The translations under genes and the position numbers were made by a program. The notes below the pieces were generated by a model. That model did no database searches. It was not told where the DNA came from and saw nothing but the letters and a program-made list of their open reading frames with translations. Shown one piece after another: positions 10,095 to 18,424 of a stretch of 64,000 nt of DNA. Positions within the stretch are counted from its first letter, which is position 1. Each line of letters starts with the position of its first letter. Source of the stretch: Pseudonocardia nigra (GTDB lineage: Bacteria; Actinomycetota; Actinomycetes; Mycobacteriales; Pseudonocardiaceae); assembly GCF_019396355.1 (NCBI RefSeq), contig NZ_JAHKRK010000008.1:1-64000 (forward strand), given 5' to 3'.

Positions 10095-10277
10095 GTGTAT
10101 TTCACCGACCGCGGCATCGAGGAGCTCGTCGACCGCCGCGGTGAGGAGCAGGTCAGCGTCGAGTGGCTGGCCGACCGGCTGCGCACGTTCGTCGACCTCA
10201 ACCCGGCGTTCGAGGACGCCGTCGAGCGGCTGGCGAGCTTCCTCGCCCGCGACGACGCCGACGACCTGGAGGAGTAG
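10095..10277 (+). CDS. DUF6104-type small protein downstream of kgd
   Basis: 60-residue protein beginning VYFTDRGIEELVDRRGEE with a GTG start, 6 nt after the kgd stop, so almost certainly cotranscribed. The sequence is acidic and helical (VSVEWLADRLRTFVDLNP, then AFEDAVERLASFLARDD). It matches my memory of the small DUF6104 proteins that accompany kgd in actinomycetes. No catalytic motif is visible. A role as an accessory of 2-oxoglutarate metabolism is only a guess from position. Confidence 0.8.
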   Translation: MYFTDRGIEELVDRRGEEQVSVEWLADRLRTFVDLNPAFEDAVERLASFLARDDADDLEE

Positions 10278-10283
10278 GACACC

Positions 10284-10317
10284 CGGGGCCGAGACCGCGT
10301 TCTGCGGCTCGGCCCCG
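10284..10317 (+). terminator. Intrinsic-type hairpin after kgd operon
   Basis: Inverted repeat CGGGGCCGAG (10284-10293) and CTCGGCCCCG (10308-10317), with an inner CCGC/GCGG stem and a 5-nt loop, starting 6 nt after the stop at 10277. There is no U tract, which is usual for actinobacterial terminators. Confidence 0.6.
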
Positions 10318-10365
10318 CGGTCGTTCCGGGGGTGTTCCGGCGGACCGGGCTGCGATCGGGCGGTT

Positions 10366-10675
10366 GATCGCCGCGAGGTCCGCGTGCCCGCACCCGCAGG
10401 CGCGGAAACCGCACTCTGACAGCGATCACCGTCCGCTGGATCGCCGCGAGATCCGCGCACGCGCACTCGCAGGCGCGGAAACCGCACGCTCACGACGATC
10501 ACTCCCCAGCCGGGCAGGGCGGCCGCCACCCCGGCCTTGATCACCGCGAGATCCGCATCAGCGCACCCACCCGCACGAAAACCGCGCTCTCACGACGATC
10601 ACCGCCCGCCTGATCGCCGCGAGATCCGCGTCGGCGCTCCTACGACGACGACAACTGCACACTCGCGGCGATCAG
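10366..10675. repeat. Array of four palindromic intergenic repeats (about 64 bp each)
   Basis: Four imperfect copies begin at 10366, 10439, 10539 and 10612; start-to-start spacing is 73, 100 and 73. Each begins GATCRCCGCGAGRTCCGC and ends near CTCnCnnCGATCA. The ends are therefore inverted relative to each other: the last copy ends CTCGCGGCGATCA, the near-complement of its own start. Centres contain A-rich GCGGAAACCGC or GCACGAAAACCGC in copies 1-3. The array fills most of the 418-nt gap between the DUF6104 gene and the convergent amidase, and no gene is seen there. Likely REP/MITE-type or extended termination elements. Confidence 0.75.
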
Positions 10676-10695
10676 CACCCGGGGTGCACTGGACC

Positions 10696-12105
10696 TCACC
10701 TTTCGGCCAGGGCGGGCCGGACCTTTCCGTGGCCCGTCGCCTGCTCGAACGCCCGCCCGACCCGCAGCAGCCCGAGCTCGTCGCGGTGGGGGGCGACGAT
10801 CTGCAGGCCGACCGGCAGCCCGTCGGGGGTGAACCCGGCGGGCACCGACAGCGCGGGGCAGCCCGTCGCCGAGATCAGGTACGCCGAGGACATCCACTCG
10901 AGGTAGTCGCGCATCGGCACGCCGGCCACCTCGTTCGGGTACTCCCAGTCGATCGGGAACGGCGGCACCTGGCTCACCGGCGCGAGCAGGGCGTCGTAGC
11001 GGGTGAAGAACTCGCGGACGCGGTGGAAGAGGGCCGCGTGCAGCAGGTGGGCGCGGCCGATGTCCGGACCGGAGAGGGCGCGGCCGGCCAGGACGTTATC
11101 GCGGAGCGTCGCCTTGAACGCGTCCGGGTGGGCGTCGAGCTGCGCGCCGAACGTGAGCTCGAACTGCCACGCGCGCAGTGTCCGGAATACCTCGTCGGCG
11201 CCGGTCAGGTCGGGGCACGCCGGCTCGACGACGCAGCCCAGGTCCTCGAACACCCGCGCCGACCGTTCGACGACGTCGCGGACTCCCCCGTCCACCGGCA
11301 CGGTGCCGCCGAGGTCCGGTGCGACGGCCACGCGCAGCCCGCGGACGTCGGTGGACGGCTCCGCGGCGAACACCGCGCCGGGGGTGTCGAGGGCCGCCGG
11401 GTCGCGGAGGTCCGGCCCGGCCAGCACGCCGAGCAGGAGCGCGACGTCGCCGACGGTCCGCCCCATCGGGCCGGCCACGGCCATCGTCGCCAGCGGCGCG
11501 GCCTGTGGCCACGCCGCCACCCGGCCGGGTGCGGGGCGCAGGCCCACGACGTTGCAGTACGACGCGGGGTTGCGCAGCGAACCGCCCATGTCGCTGCCGT
11601 CGGCGATCGCGTGCATGCCGCAGGCGAGCGCGGCCGCGGCGCCGCCGCTGCTCCCACCTGCCGAGCGGTCGGCGGCGTAGGGGTTCGTCGTCGCCCCGAA
11701 GACCGGGTTGACGGTGTGGCTGCCCGCGGCGAACTCGGGCACGTTCGTCTTGCCGATCGTGATCACTCCGGCCGCCCGCATCCGCTCGACGACCAGCGTG
11801 TCGTGCGCGGGCACGTTCTCCGCCAGCAGCGGGGAACCGTAGGTGGTGCGGATGCCGGCGGTGTCGTGGGTGTCCTTGTGCGCGACCGGCAGCCCGTGCA
11901 GCGGGCCCACGTCCTCACCCTTGGCCAGCCGCTCGTCCGCGGCGGCGGCGGCCTCGGCGGCGCGGTCGGCCACCAGCGTGACGACGGCGTTCACCGCCGG
12001 GTTGCACCGCTCGATCTGGGCGAGGTGGGCGTCGAGCACCTCGCGTGCCGAGACCTCCTTCGCCCGCAGCATCCTGGCCAGCTCCCGCGCCTCCGTGAAA
12101 ATCAT
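10696..12105 (-). CDS. Amidase (amidase-signature family)
   Basis: 469-residue amidase-signature hydrolase with the full Ser-cisSer-Lys machinery: Lys77 in GLPVAHKDTHDTAG, Ser152 in SAGGSSGGAAAALACG, and Ser176 in GSDMGGSLRNPASYCNVVG. The C-terminal SVPAGFTPDGLPVGLQIVAP strand is typical. It hydrolyses C-N bonds of carboxylic amides. It is not GatA: no gatC or gatB is adjacent. ATG at 12105; reading further upstream enters non-conserved sequence. No signal peptide, so cytoplasmic. Convergent with the kgd operon and divergent from the NlpC/P60 gene. Confidence 0.9.
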   Translation of the reverse strand: MIFTEARELARMLRAKEVSAREVLDAHLAQIERCNPAVNAVVTLVADRAAEAAAAADERLAKGEDVGPLHGLPVAHKDTHDTAGIRTTYGSPLLAENVPAHDTLVVERMRAAGVITIGKTNVPEFAAGSHTVNPVFGATTNPYAADRSAGGSSGGAAAALACGMHAIADGSDMGGSLRNPASYCNVVGLRPAPGRVAAWPQAAPLATMAVAGPMGRTVGDVALLLGVLAGPDLRDPAALDTPGAVFAAEPSTDVRGLRVAVAPDLGGTVPVDGGVRDVVERSARVFEDLGCVVEPACPDLTGADEVFRTLRAWQFELTFGAQLDAHPDAFKATLRDNVLAGRALSGPDIGRAHLLHAALFHRVREFFTRYDALLAPVSQVPPFPIDWEYPNEVAGVPMRDYLEWMSSAYLISATGCPALSVPAGFTPDGLPVGLQIVAPHRDELGLLRVGRAFEQATGHGKVRPALAER

Positions 12106-12198
12106 GGCCCCATCGTGACGCACCCGGCGCTCCGGCGACCCCGACGTTCGGCGACCAGCAGTGGCATCACGGACCGGTAACGGGCACGATCGGGCGAT

Positions 12199-14331
12199 GT
12201 GAGCCCTCGATCCGGCCGACCGGATGCCACCAAGCGCGGCACCGGCCACCCGATCCGTCGATCCTCGATCGTGGCGCTCACCCTGGGAGCGGCCGCGCTG
12301 GTCGCCGCCCCGCCGTCGGCGGCGGTGGTGCACCCGTCCGGGGTCGCCCACGTCGACCCGGCGTCCGCCGCCCCGCCGGCGCAGGCGGGCCCCACCGTCG
12401 CCGCGCTGCCCGACCGCCGCGGTGACGAGCTGATGGTCGCCGACCTGCTCCCCCGCCGGTCCACGGTGGCGGCCGCGCCGGCCGCGGCCACGCCTCCCGC
12501 ACCCGCCGCTGCTGCGCCGGCGGCACCCGTCATCCCGGCCGTGCCCACCCCGGCGCTGCCCCGGATCACCACCACCACCGCGGCACCCGGCACCGCCGCT
12601 GCGGCCGCGATCGCGTTCGCCGAGGCCCAGCGCGGACTGCCCTACGTCTGGGGCGGCGACGGCCCGCAGTCCGGGGAGACCGGCTTCGACTGCTCCGGCC
12701 TGACGACGGCCGCCTACGACTACGCCGGCGTCTCCCTGCCCCGTACGGCGCACACGCAGTACTACGCGGGCCCGCACGTGCCGGCCGACGCCCCGCTGCA
12801 GCCCGGTGACCTCGTCTTCTACGGCGTTCCCGAGCGCGTGCACCACGTCGGGCTCTACCTGGGCGACGGCATCATGATCAACGCTCCGACGTTCGGGAAG
12901 CCGGTCCGGTCGGCCTTCGTGCGGTACGCGGGTGACGACTACCTGGGCGCCACCCGGCCGGCGGCGGGCAAGGACGCGCCCGGCCTGCTCCCGGATCCGG
13001 ACCTGCCCGTCGAGGTGCCCCCGGAGCCGGCCCCGGAGGCACCGCCCGCCCCGACCGAGTTCCCCGCGCCCCCGGTCCCCGAGCCCGCACCGGTGCCCTC
13101 CGAGGTCGACGCCCTGGCCGCGCCCGCCGAGGCATCCGGGGCCGCCGAGGGCAGCGCCGACCCGACGGGTGCGCAGGCGAGTTCCGCGCCCTCCGACACG
13201 ACCGACACGACCGGCACACCGGCACCGAGCGGCTCCGCGATCGCGGCGGCGCAGGCCCTCGCCTCCACGGACACCACGGACACCACGGCCGTCCCGGACG
13301 CGACCAGCACCGGTACGCCGACGACCACGGCGCAGACCGCCACCGGCGACCCGGCAGCCGACAGCATCCCGGCCGACAGCCTCCCGAGTGGCACGGCGAC
13401 CGCTGCGGAGGCCACCACCCCGGCGTCCGGCACCGCCGCAGCCCCCAGCACCCCGGGCACCGGCGAGGCCGCTGCGGCGGGCGCCCCGAGCAGCACGAGC
13501 CCCGGCACCACTGACGGAACGGCGACCAGCAGCCCTGGCACCACCGAACCCACGACGCCGGACACCGCGGCCGGCACGGACCCCAGCAGCGCCCCAGCAG
13601 CCGGCAGCGCAGCACCCGACAGCGCAGCACCCGCCGCCACGCCGGGTACCGCCGAAGCCGATACCCCGACGAGCACGCACCCCGACAGCGCGCGAGCAAC
13701 CGGGAGCGCACCTGCCGCCAGCAGCGCCGGTGCCGCAGAGCCCACGACGGCGAGCCCCTCGACCAGCGCGAGCCCCGCAAGCGTCACGGCATCCGGCAAC
13801 GGCGAACCGATCGCGTCGACCGTCCCGCCCGACGCGGCGAGCGGCGCGGCCGCACCCACGGGCACGACCACCACCTCCACAGATCCGTCCGCCGAGCCCT
13901 CGGACGCGCCCGCAGCCGCCGGTACCGCGGCGACGGACGACACGGCGGCGGCCGAGCCGCACACCTCCGCATCCGGTTCGGACGACAGCAGCGCCCTCAC
14001 GCTGCCCGGCGGCGACAGCCTTCCGCTCGTGCCCGCGGGCCGGGACGCGGACGGCCTGCCCAGCGCACCGTCCGCGGGGTCCGCCGGCGTGCTCGGCGGC
14101 GACCCGACCGTGATCGCCCTTCCGGCGGACTCCGCCGACCTCGCCCCCGGCGCCGCGATCGTCCTCGACGACGGCTCCGGGCCGCGTGAGCTGACCGTAC
14201 GGTCCGTACGCACGGTCGACGCCGCCACCGCGGCCGGCATCGCCACCGCCGAGGGCGAGGCGAACCGGATCGTGCTCGTGCAGCGCGGGAATGAGGCAAC
14301 GGTGCTGGTGGCGGTGGCCGAGCCGGTGTGA
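12199..14331 (+). CDS. Secreted NlpC/P60 peptidase with very long low-complexity tail
   Basis: 710 residues. Residues 1-45 are a basic-hydrophobic signal peptide (SIVALTLGAAALVAAPPSAA). After a Pro/Ala linker, the NlpC/P60 domain spans about 134-245: catalytic Cys165 in GFDCSGLTTAAYDYAG, His216 in VHHVGLYLGDG, and Asn228 (MINAP) at the usual third polar position. These enzymes cut D-gamma-glutamyl-diaminopimelate bonds in peptidoglycan. From about 255 to 625 the chain is almost only Ala, Thr, Ser, Pro, Gly and Asp. It ends with a compact, probably beta-rich segment (near 645-710). GTG start at 12199. The tail could span the cell wall or be glycosylated. Confidence 0.85.
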   Translation: MSPRSGRPDATKRGTGHPIRRSSIVALTLGAAALVAAPPSAAVVHPSGVAHVDPASAAPPAQAGPTVAALPDRRGDELMVADLLPRRSTVAAAPAAATPPAPAAAAPAAPVIPAVPTPALPRITTTTAAPGTAAAAAIAFAEAQRGLPYVWGGDGPQSGETGFDCSGLTTAAYDYAGVSLPRTAHTQYYAGPHVPADAPLQPGDLVFYGVPERVHHVGLYLGDGIMINAPTFGKPVRSAFVRYAGDDYLGATRPAAGKDAPGLLPDPDLPVEVPPEPAPEAPPAPTEFPAPPVPEPAPVPSEVDALAAPAEASGAAEGSADPTGAQASSAPSDTTDTTGTPAPSGSAIAAAQALASTDTTDTTAVPDATSTGTPTTTAQTATGDPAADSIPADSLPSGTATAAEATTPASGTAAAPSTPGTGEAAAAGAPSSTSPGTTDGTATSSPGTTEPTTPDTAAGTDPSSAPAAGSAAPDSAAPAATPGTAEADTPTSTHPDSARATGSAPAASSAGAAEPTTASPSTSASPASVTASGNGEPIASTVPPDAASGAAAPTGTTTTSTDPSAEPSDAPAAAGTAATDDTAAAEPHTSASGSDDSSALTLPGGDSLPLVPAGRDADGLPSAPSAGSAGVLGGDPTVIALPADSADLAPGAAIVLDDGSGPRELTVRSVRTVDAATAAGIATAEGEANRIVLVQRGNEATVLVAVAEPV

Positions 14332-14355
14332 GCACGCGCCGTTCGACGTCCCGCC

Positions 14356-14431
14356 GAGCGGCCACGAGCCGGTGACCACCGGATCGGCGCGCGAGCGGCC
14401 ACATCCGGCCGGAAACGCCCCGAGCGGCCAT
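14356..14431. repeat. Three direct GAGCGGCCA repeats in intergenic region
   Basis: GAGCGGCCAC occurs at 14356-14365 and 14393-14402, and GAGCGGCCAT at 14422-14431. They lie between the NlpC/P60 gene and the convergent helical-protein gene. Spacings are 37 and 29 nt, so this is not a phased array. Function unknown. Confidence 0.45.
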
Positions 14432-14452
14432 CACGCCCCAGCGCCGGGTCCT

Positions 14453-14494
14453 CGTGAGTGGAGAACGTCGCCGCAACGACGCTCCGCACTCACG
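14453..14494. terminator. Hairpin between convergent genes
   Basis: CGTGAGTG (14453-14460) pairs with CACTCACG (14487-14494), and adjoining GAG/CTC extends the stem. It overlaps the stop codon of the 119-residue gene on the minus strand. Its position between convergent genes suggests a bidirectional terminator. Confidence 0.45.
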
Positions 14495-14849
14495 GCCTCC
14501 GCAGGCCGAACCGGCGCCGTCGCACCGCCTCCTGCAGCTCCGCGGCCGCCCGCTCCACCTCGGCGTCCAGCTCCGCGAGCCGCCCCGTGTCGGCACGGGG
14601 GTCCGGGCCGGGGCGCGGCCGCAGCTTCAGCCACGACTCCGTCCACAGCGCGTCGAGCGCGGCCTCCCAGTGCAGCTCCACGGCCATCCGGGTGAGCGCA
14701 GCACGCTCGCCTGCCCGGTGCATCTCGTCGGAGAGGCCGGCCAGTTCCCGCGCGAGCTCGGCGGCCCGTTCCCGGTCGCGCTCGCGCAGCGCCTCCGCCG
14801 CCGCCGCGATGCCGGCGACGACCTCCTTGTACTCCCTCCCGGCCGTCAC
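14490..14849 (-). CDS. Helical protein coupled to FtsK-like ATPase
   Basis: 119 residues, GTG start overlapping the ATPase stop as GTGA, with GGAGG upstream. Mostly helical: an N-terminal heptad-like segment (AEALRERDRERAAELARELA), a central hydrophobic part (LHWEAALDALWTESWLKLRP), a Pro-rich break, and a C-terminal helix (RLAELDAEVERAAAELQEAV) ending in a basic RRRRFGLRRP. I do not recognise a family. It is the last gene of a four-gene operon, so a structural or adaptor role with the ATPase is the natural reading. Confidence 0.7.
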   Translation of the reverse strand: MTAGREYKEVVAGIAAAAEALRERDRERAAELARELAGLSDEMHRAGERAALTRMAVELHWEAALDALWTESWLKLRPRPGPDPRADTGRLAELDAEVERAAAELQEAVRRRRFGLRRP

Positions 14850-17626
14850 GACCGGTCCTCCAGCGACGGCACGATGACCACCTCGGGCATCGCGTGCTGG
14901 GCCCGGTCGAAGAACAGGCCGCGGCCCGGTCGCGGCGACCAGTTCAGCATCATCCCCGGGGCGAGGGCCCCCAGCTCGGACCCCTGGACGTCGAGCGCGA
15001 CCCACGCGCCCAGGTCGTCGACGGCCGCGCCCATCGTCAGCAGCGCCTTGAGCCGCGGCACGCTGCGCCACCAGCCCAGCACGTGGACGCCGGTCTCCGG
15101 ACCGAACCGCAGCAGCTTGCGCAGCGCCTCGGTGCCCTCGCGTTCGAGCACGGCGTCGGCGGCGTCGGCGGCGTAGAGCACCACCAGCGTGGGGCGCCGC
15201 GCGTCCCCGGCCAGCCGCGCGGTGACGTCGGCGGCAAGCGCGCCGAGCCGGGCCCGCAGGCCGTCGAGGGCGACGGTCTCGGCCGAATGCCCGGCGGCGG
15301 CGAAACGCTCCACGAGGTCGACGGTGGGCTTCGCCGCCTCCGCGACCAGCGGCGCGACGAGGACGTCGACGGCACCGGCCGGGTACTGGGTGACGAGCGC
15401 TCCCGCTGCCGCGCCGAGCACGTCCACGGCCTCGCGGGAGGTGGCGGCGAGGACGCCGAGGTTGCGGCCCGGAGCGTCGGGCAGCTCGACGGCCGCCGGA
15501 CTCCCTTCGACGTCGATGCACTGCCCGACGAGCGCGCGCGGCACCTCGTCCCGGGGCAGTGCACGCGCGAGGTCGGCCAGCCGTGGCGCACGGCTCCCGT
15601 CGAACAGCCGCGGGTGCGGGCGGCCCGCGGCGAACCGGGCGTGCAGCTCCCGCTGCACGCCCGCGACGCTCGACCCCGGCAACGGCTCCTGGCCCTCCGC
15701 AGCCGCCTTCCCCACGGCGTCGGGGATGTGCACGACCTCGTTGCCGTGCTTGATCCCCGACTCGTGGTTCAGCACCGCGTGCCAGCGCGGGAGGGCGAGC
15801 GTGGCGTCGTTGAGCTCGGCGAGCACCCGGCGGGCCCGAGGCAGTGCGATCCGCAGCACGAACTGCTCGAAGATCGCCGGACGGCCCCAGAACGCCTCGA
15901 TGCCGGAGACGTCCTGGCTGGCGAGCACCAGGTGGATGCCCTGCGACCGGCCGCGCCGCGCGACATCCTCGAGCAGCAGCGTGGCCGCCTTCGTCACCGC
16001 GTCGCGCTCGGCGAACAGGTACTGGAACTCGTCGATGACGGCGACGATCCGCGGCCACCGCCCGCTGGGGTCGGCGGCGCGCAGCTCCTCCAGCTTCGTC
16101 ACCTCGTGCGCCTTCGCCGCCTCGGCGCGCCTGCGCATCTCGTCGGCGAGGAACTGCAGCAGGGCCAGCCCGAACTCGCGGTCGGTGTTGATGTTCACGC
16201 CGATGAGGCGGGCGTGCGGGAGCCACGACGGGTCCCGCCTGCCGGGCGCGAACTGGGCGAACGACACGCCCTCCTTGAAGTCGAGCAGGTAGAACTCCAG
16301 CTCGTCCGGGTCGTACCGGGTGGCCATCGAGCTGATCATCGTGAGCAGCAGGTTCGTCTTGCCCGATCCGCTGGGGCCGCCGATCAGCGCGTGCGGCGAG
16401 GCGTCGGCCAGCGCCACGTCCACCGGCATCCCGTCGGCGAACCCGACCGGGGCGTGCAGCCCGGCCACCGACCGCGTGCTGCCCCACTGGGCCGGCGGCG
16501 GGAGCAGGTCGGTGAAGGAGCCGATCCGGCTGCGCCAGCGCTCGTACTCGTCGGAGATCGCGTGGCAGGCGCGCGTGACCTCAGGGGTGGCGAGCGCGGG
16601 CTCGGGTTCCACGGTGACGTGCGGCCCCGTCATCGACGTGGTGGCGAACCCGGTGTCGTCCAGACGCACGGTCTCCACGGGCGCGTTGACCGTCATGGGG
16701 ACGTCCAGCAGCACCAGCTGCACGCCGCAGGCGAGCCCACCGCGGGCCACCCGCTGCAGCTGTCGGTGGTCCTCGTCGCGCAGGGCCGAGCGGTTGCCGA
16801 TCAGGGCGGCGACCACCCACGGCTCGGTACGGGTGCCGCTCGCGGCGGCGAGCGCGCCCAGCGAGGGGTTCCCGTCGACGAGCAGGCGCGTGTGCACCCG
16901 CCGGATCCGGTCGGAGAGCTCCTCCAGCAGGTGCGGCAGCATCCCGGGGTCGTGCACGGTGAGCAGCCCGGTGCGGGTGAGCGGGTAGAGCCCCGGCAGC
17001 GTGCCGGTGAACTGGCCGACGTCCCAGACGTGCAGATGCACGAGCCCGGGCCGGAAGTAGCTCGTGACGCGCAGCAGCAGGTTCTCCACGATGGCCTCGG
17101 CGCGCTCGCGGCTGTCGTGCGTGGAGGTGATCTGCAGGTGTGACTCGTCGAGCAGGGGTACGGCCACCGGGAAGCCGCGGGCCCCGGCACGGTCCGGGCC
17201 GATCCGGCCCGTCCCGATCGTCCACAGCGACGGCACCGGGCCGCTGCCGTCGGCCTTGCCGATCTGGCCGAGCCACTCGTGCGGGTCGCGCCCGGCCGCG
17301 TCGGGCGCGGCGTCGGCGAGGATCTCCGCGAGCCGTCGTGGGCCGGTCTCCAGCCAGGCGTCGAACGCCGCGTCCCGGTCGGCTCGCACCCGCTCCACCG
17401 GCCCGGCGAGGCGCGGGTTCGTCAACAGCCCGCGCAGCTCCGGGTGCGCCTGGGCGCCGTCGAGCCCCTCCTCCCGGAGCCACATCTCCACGGCGGTCTC
17501 GGCGTGCCGGCGCACGGTCGCGTCGCGGAGGCCCTCCGCCGCGCCCAGCGCGCGCCCCACCGCGACACACAGCGCGTCGAACGCTCCGGAGATCCGCTGC
17601 TGCCTGCGGTTCGGCCCGCGCGCCAT
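14846..17626 (-). CDS. FtsK/SpoIIIE-type ATPase, soluble, three motor modules
   Basis: 926 residues with no transmembrane segment. Residues 1-125 are helical. A first motor-like module (about 130-345) has no recognisable P-loop. The second (about 380-690) is intact: Walker A GGPSGSGKTN (Lys423) and Walker B IVAVIDEFQYL (Asp532-Glu533), followed by GIHLVLASQDVSGIEAFWGR. A third module (from about 719, RNLGVLAATSREAVDVLG) keeps the fold pattern but has lost the P-loop. Three modules in tandem recall EccC/EssC of type VII secretion, but here the middle one is the intact motor and the membrane anchor is missing. ATG at 17626, 7 nt after the preceding gene. A DNA or protein translocase is possible; the sequence does not decide. 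Confidence 0.85.
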   Translation of the reverse strand: MARGPNRRQQRISGAFDALCVAVGRALGAAEGLRDATVRRHAETAVEMWLREEGLDGAQAHPELRGLLTNPRLAGPVERVRADRDAAFDAWLETGPRRLAEILADAAPDAAGRDPHEWLGQIGKADGSGPVPSLWTIGTGRIGPDRAGARGFPVAVPLLDESHLQITSTHDSRERAEAIVENLLLRVTSYFRPGLVHLHVWDVGQFTGTLPGLYPLTRTGLLTVHDPGMLPHLLEELSDRIRRVHTRLLVDGNPSLGALAAASGTRTEPWVVAALIGNRSALRDEDHRQLQRVARGGLACGVQLVLLDVPMTVNAPVETVRLDDTGFATTSMTGPHVTVEPEPALATPEVTRACHAISDEYERWRSRIGSFTDLLPPPAQWGSTRSVAGLHAPVGFADGMPVDVALADASPHALIGGPSGSGKTNLLLTMISSMATRYDPDELEFYLLDFKEGVSFAQFAPGRRDPSWLPHARLIGVNINTDREFGLALLQFLADEMRRRAEAAKAHEVTKLEELRAADPSGRWPRIVAVIDEFQYLFAERDAVTKAATLLLEDVARRGRSQGIHLVLASQDVSGIEAFWGRPAIFEQFVLRIALPRARRVLAELNDATLALPRWHAVLNHESGIKHGNEVVHIPDAVGKAAAEGQEPLPGSSVAGVQRELHARFAAGRPHPRLFDGSRAPRLADLARALPRDEVPRALVGQCIDVEGSPAAVELPDAPGRNLGVLAATSREAVDVLGAAAGALVTQYPAGAVDVLVAPLVAEAAKPTVDLVERFAAAGHSAETVALDGLRARLGALAADVTARLAGDARRPTLVVLYAADAADAVLEREGTEALRKLLRFGPETGVHVLGWWRSVPRLKALLTMGAAVDDLGAWVALDVQGSELGALAPGMMLNWSPRPGRGLFFDRAQHAMPEVVIVPSLEDRS

Positions 17627-17633
17627 CGTCGGC

Positions 17634-17885
17634 CTACAGCCGGGCGTCGATGTCGGCGACGGCGGCGGCGCCGCTGGTGATCAGCCCGAGCCCGCGCTCC
17701 AGCTCCTCGGCCGCCCGCCGCAGCTCCACCGGCACGAGCGGCTCGGAGTGCTGCCCGTCCAGGCCGGAGAGCACGGCGACGGCGTCGGCGATGCGGGCGC
17801 GCGCCTGCCCGGCGTGCTGGTAGGCGCTGCCGATCTGCTCGGCGACGCCCGCCAGCGCAATCCGGATCTCACCGAGGTCACTCAC
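17634..17885 (-). CDS. Small helical-hairpin protein upstream of FtsK-like ATPase
   Basis: 83 residues, GTG at 17885. Two predicted helices, roughly SDLGEIRIALAGVAEQIGSA onward and VELRRAAEELERGLGLITSG, are separated by a polar loop (DGQHSEPLVP). Size and helix-turn-helix shape resemble WXG100/ESAT-6 proteins, but there is no WxG. It shares the pattern of its upstream neighbour (matching IALA near the start and an xxVxxIxARL-like end), so the two may be distant paralogues or partners. The spacing is 7 nt to the ATPase and 27 nt from the preceding gene. Confidence 0.7.
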   Translation of the reverse strand: MSDLGEIRIALAGVAEQIGSAYQHAGQARARIADAVAVLSGLDGQHSEPLVPVELRRAAEELERGLGLITSGAAAVADIDARL

Positions 17886-17912
17886 CGCACGCCTCGCCGA
17901 TCGCAAGCCCGG

Positions 17913-18173
17913 TCACAGCCGGTTCGCGACGCCCTCGGACGCCTGGATCGCGGCCGCCACGGCCTGCTGCACCTCGCTGATGCTCCCGACCGCCTGGGCC
18001 AGCAGGCCGTTCGCCTCCGACACGTCCGCCTGCCCACTACCCTCCGTGACCCGCAATAACGCGCCCTGCGCCTGCTCCAGAGAGGAATGCGCCTGCTGCA
18101 GGGCGCCGAGGCTCTCCGAGGCCTTGTCGTTGGCCAGCGCGATGCCGGCCCGGACCTCTTCGATGCTCGCCAT
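17913..18173 (-). CDS. Small helical protein, first gene of FtsK-like operon
   Basis: 86 residues, starting MASIEEVRAGIALANDKASE at the ATG at 18173. An Ala/Gln/Glu-rich helix (GALQQAHSSLEQAQGALLRV) is followed by a loop (TEGSGQADVS) and a second helix (VGSISEVQQAVAAAIQASEG). No signal peptide, Cys or WxG. The size and helical-hairpin form suggest a WXG100-like or DUF-type partner protein; I cannot name the family with confidence. It opens the operon and is divergent from the response regulator across 251 nt, which hold no clear gene. Confidence 0.7.
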   Translation of the reverse strand: MASIEEVRAGIALANDKASESLGALQQAHSSLEQAQGALLRVTEGSGQADVSEANGLLAQAVGSISEVQQAVAAAIQASEGVANRL

Positions 18174-18424
18174 TGCCCGAACTCCCCCGTCGTTCTCCCA
18201 CTGCCGGTACCTGTCGAAATCTAGCCGCGAATCGGCTACGCCACGCATCCGCCCCACTACTCACCCGACCGGGTACCCGGATGGCGGCATCCGGCCCGCG
18301 CCTCGCCCCGAATCACTCCCGGATCGGCCGATCCGGCCGTCACGGAGCGTTGCGTCACCCCGCCCGACACCGGGCTGGCCCGGGTGGGGTCGGGTCGGGC
18401 AGGCTGCACGCCGAGGAGGACGGC

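Noticed and set aside
6030-10544. A 1504-codon open frame on the minus strand
   Set aside because: It is antisense to kgd, has no family pattern, and exists because high-GC third positions remove stops from the opposite strand.
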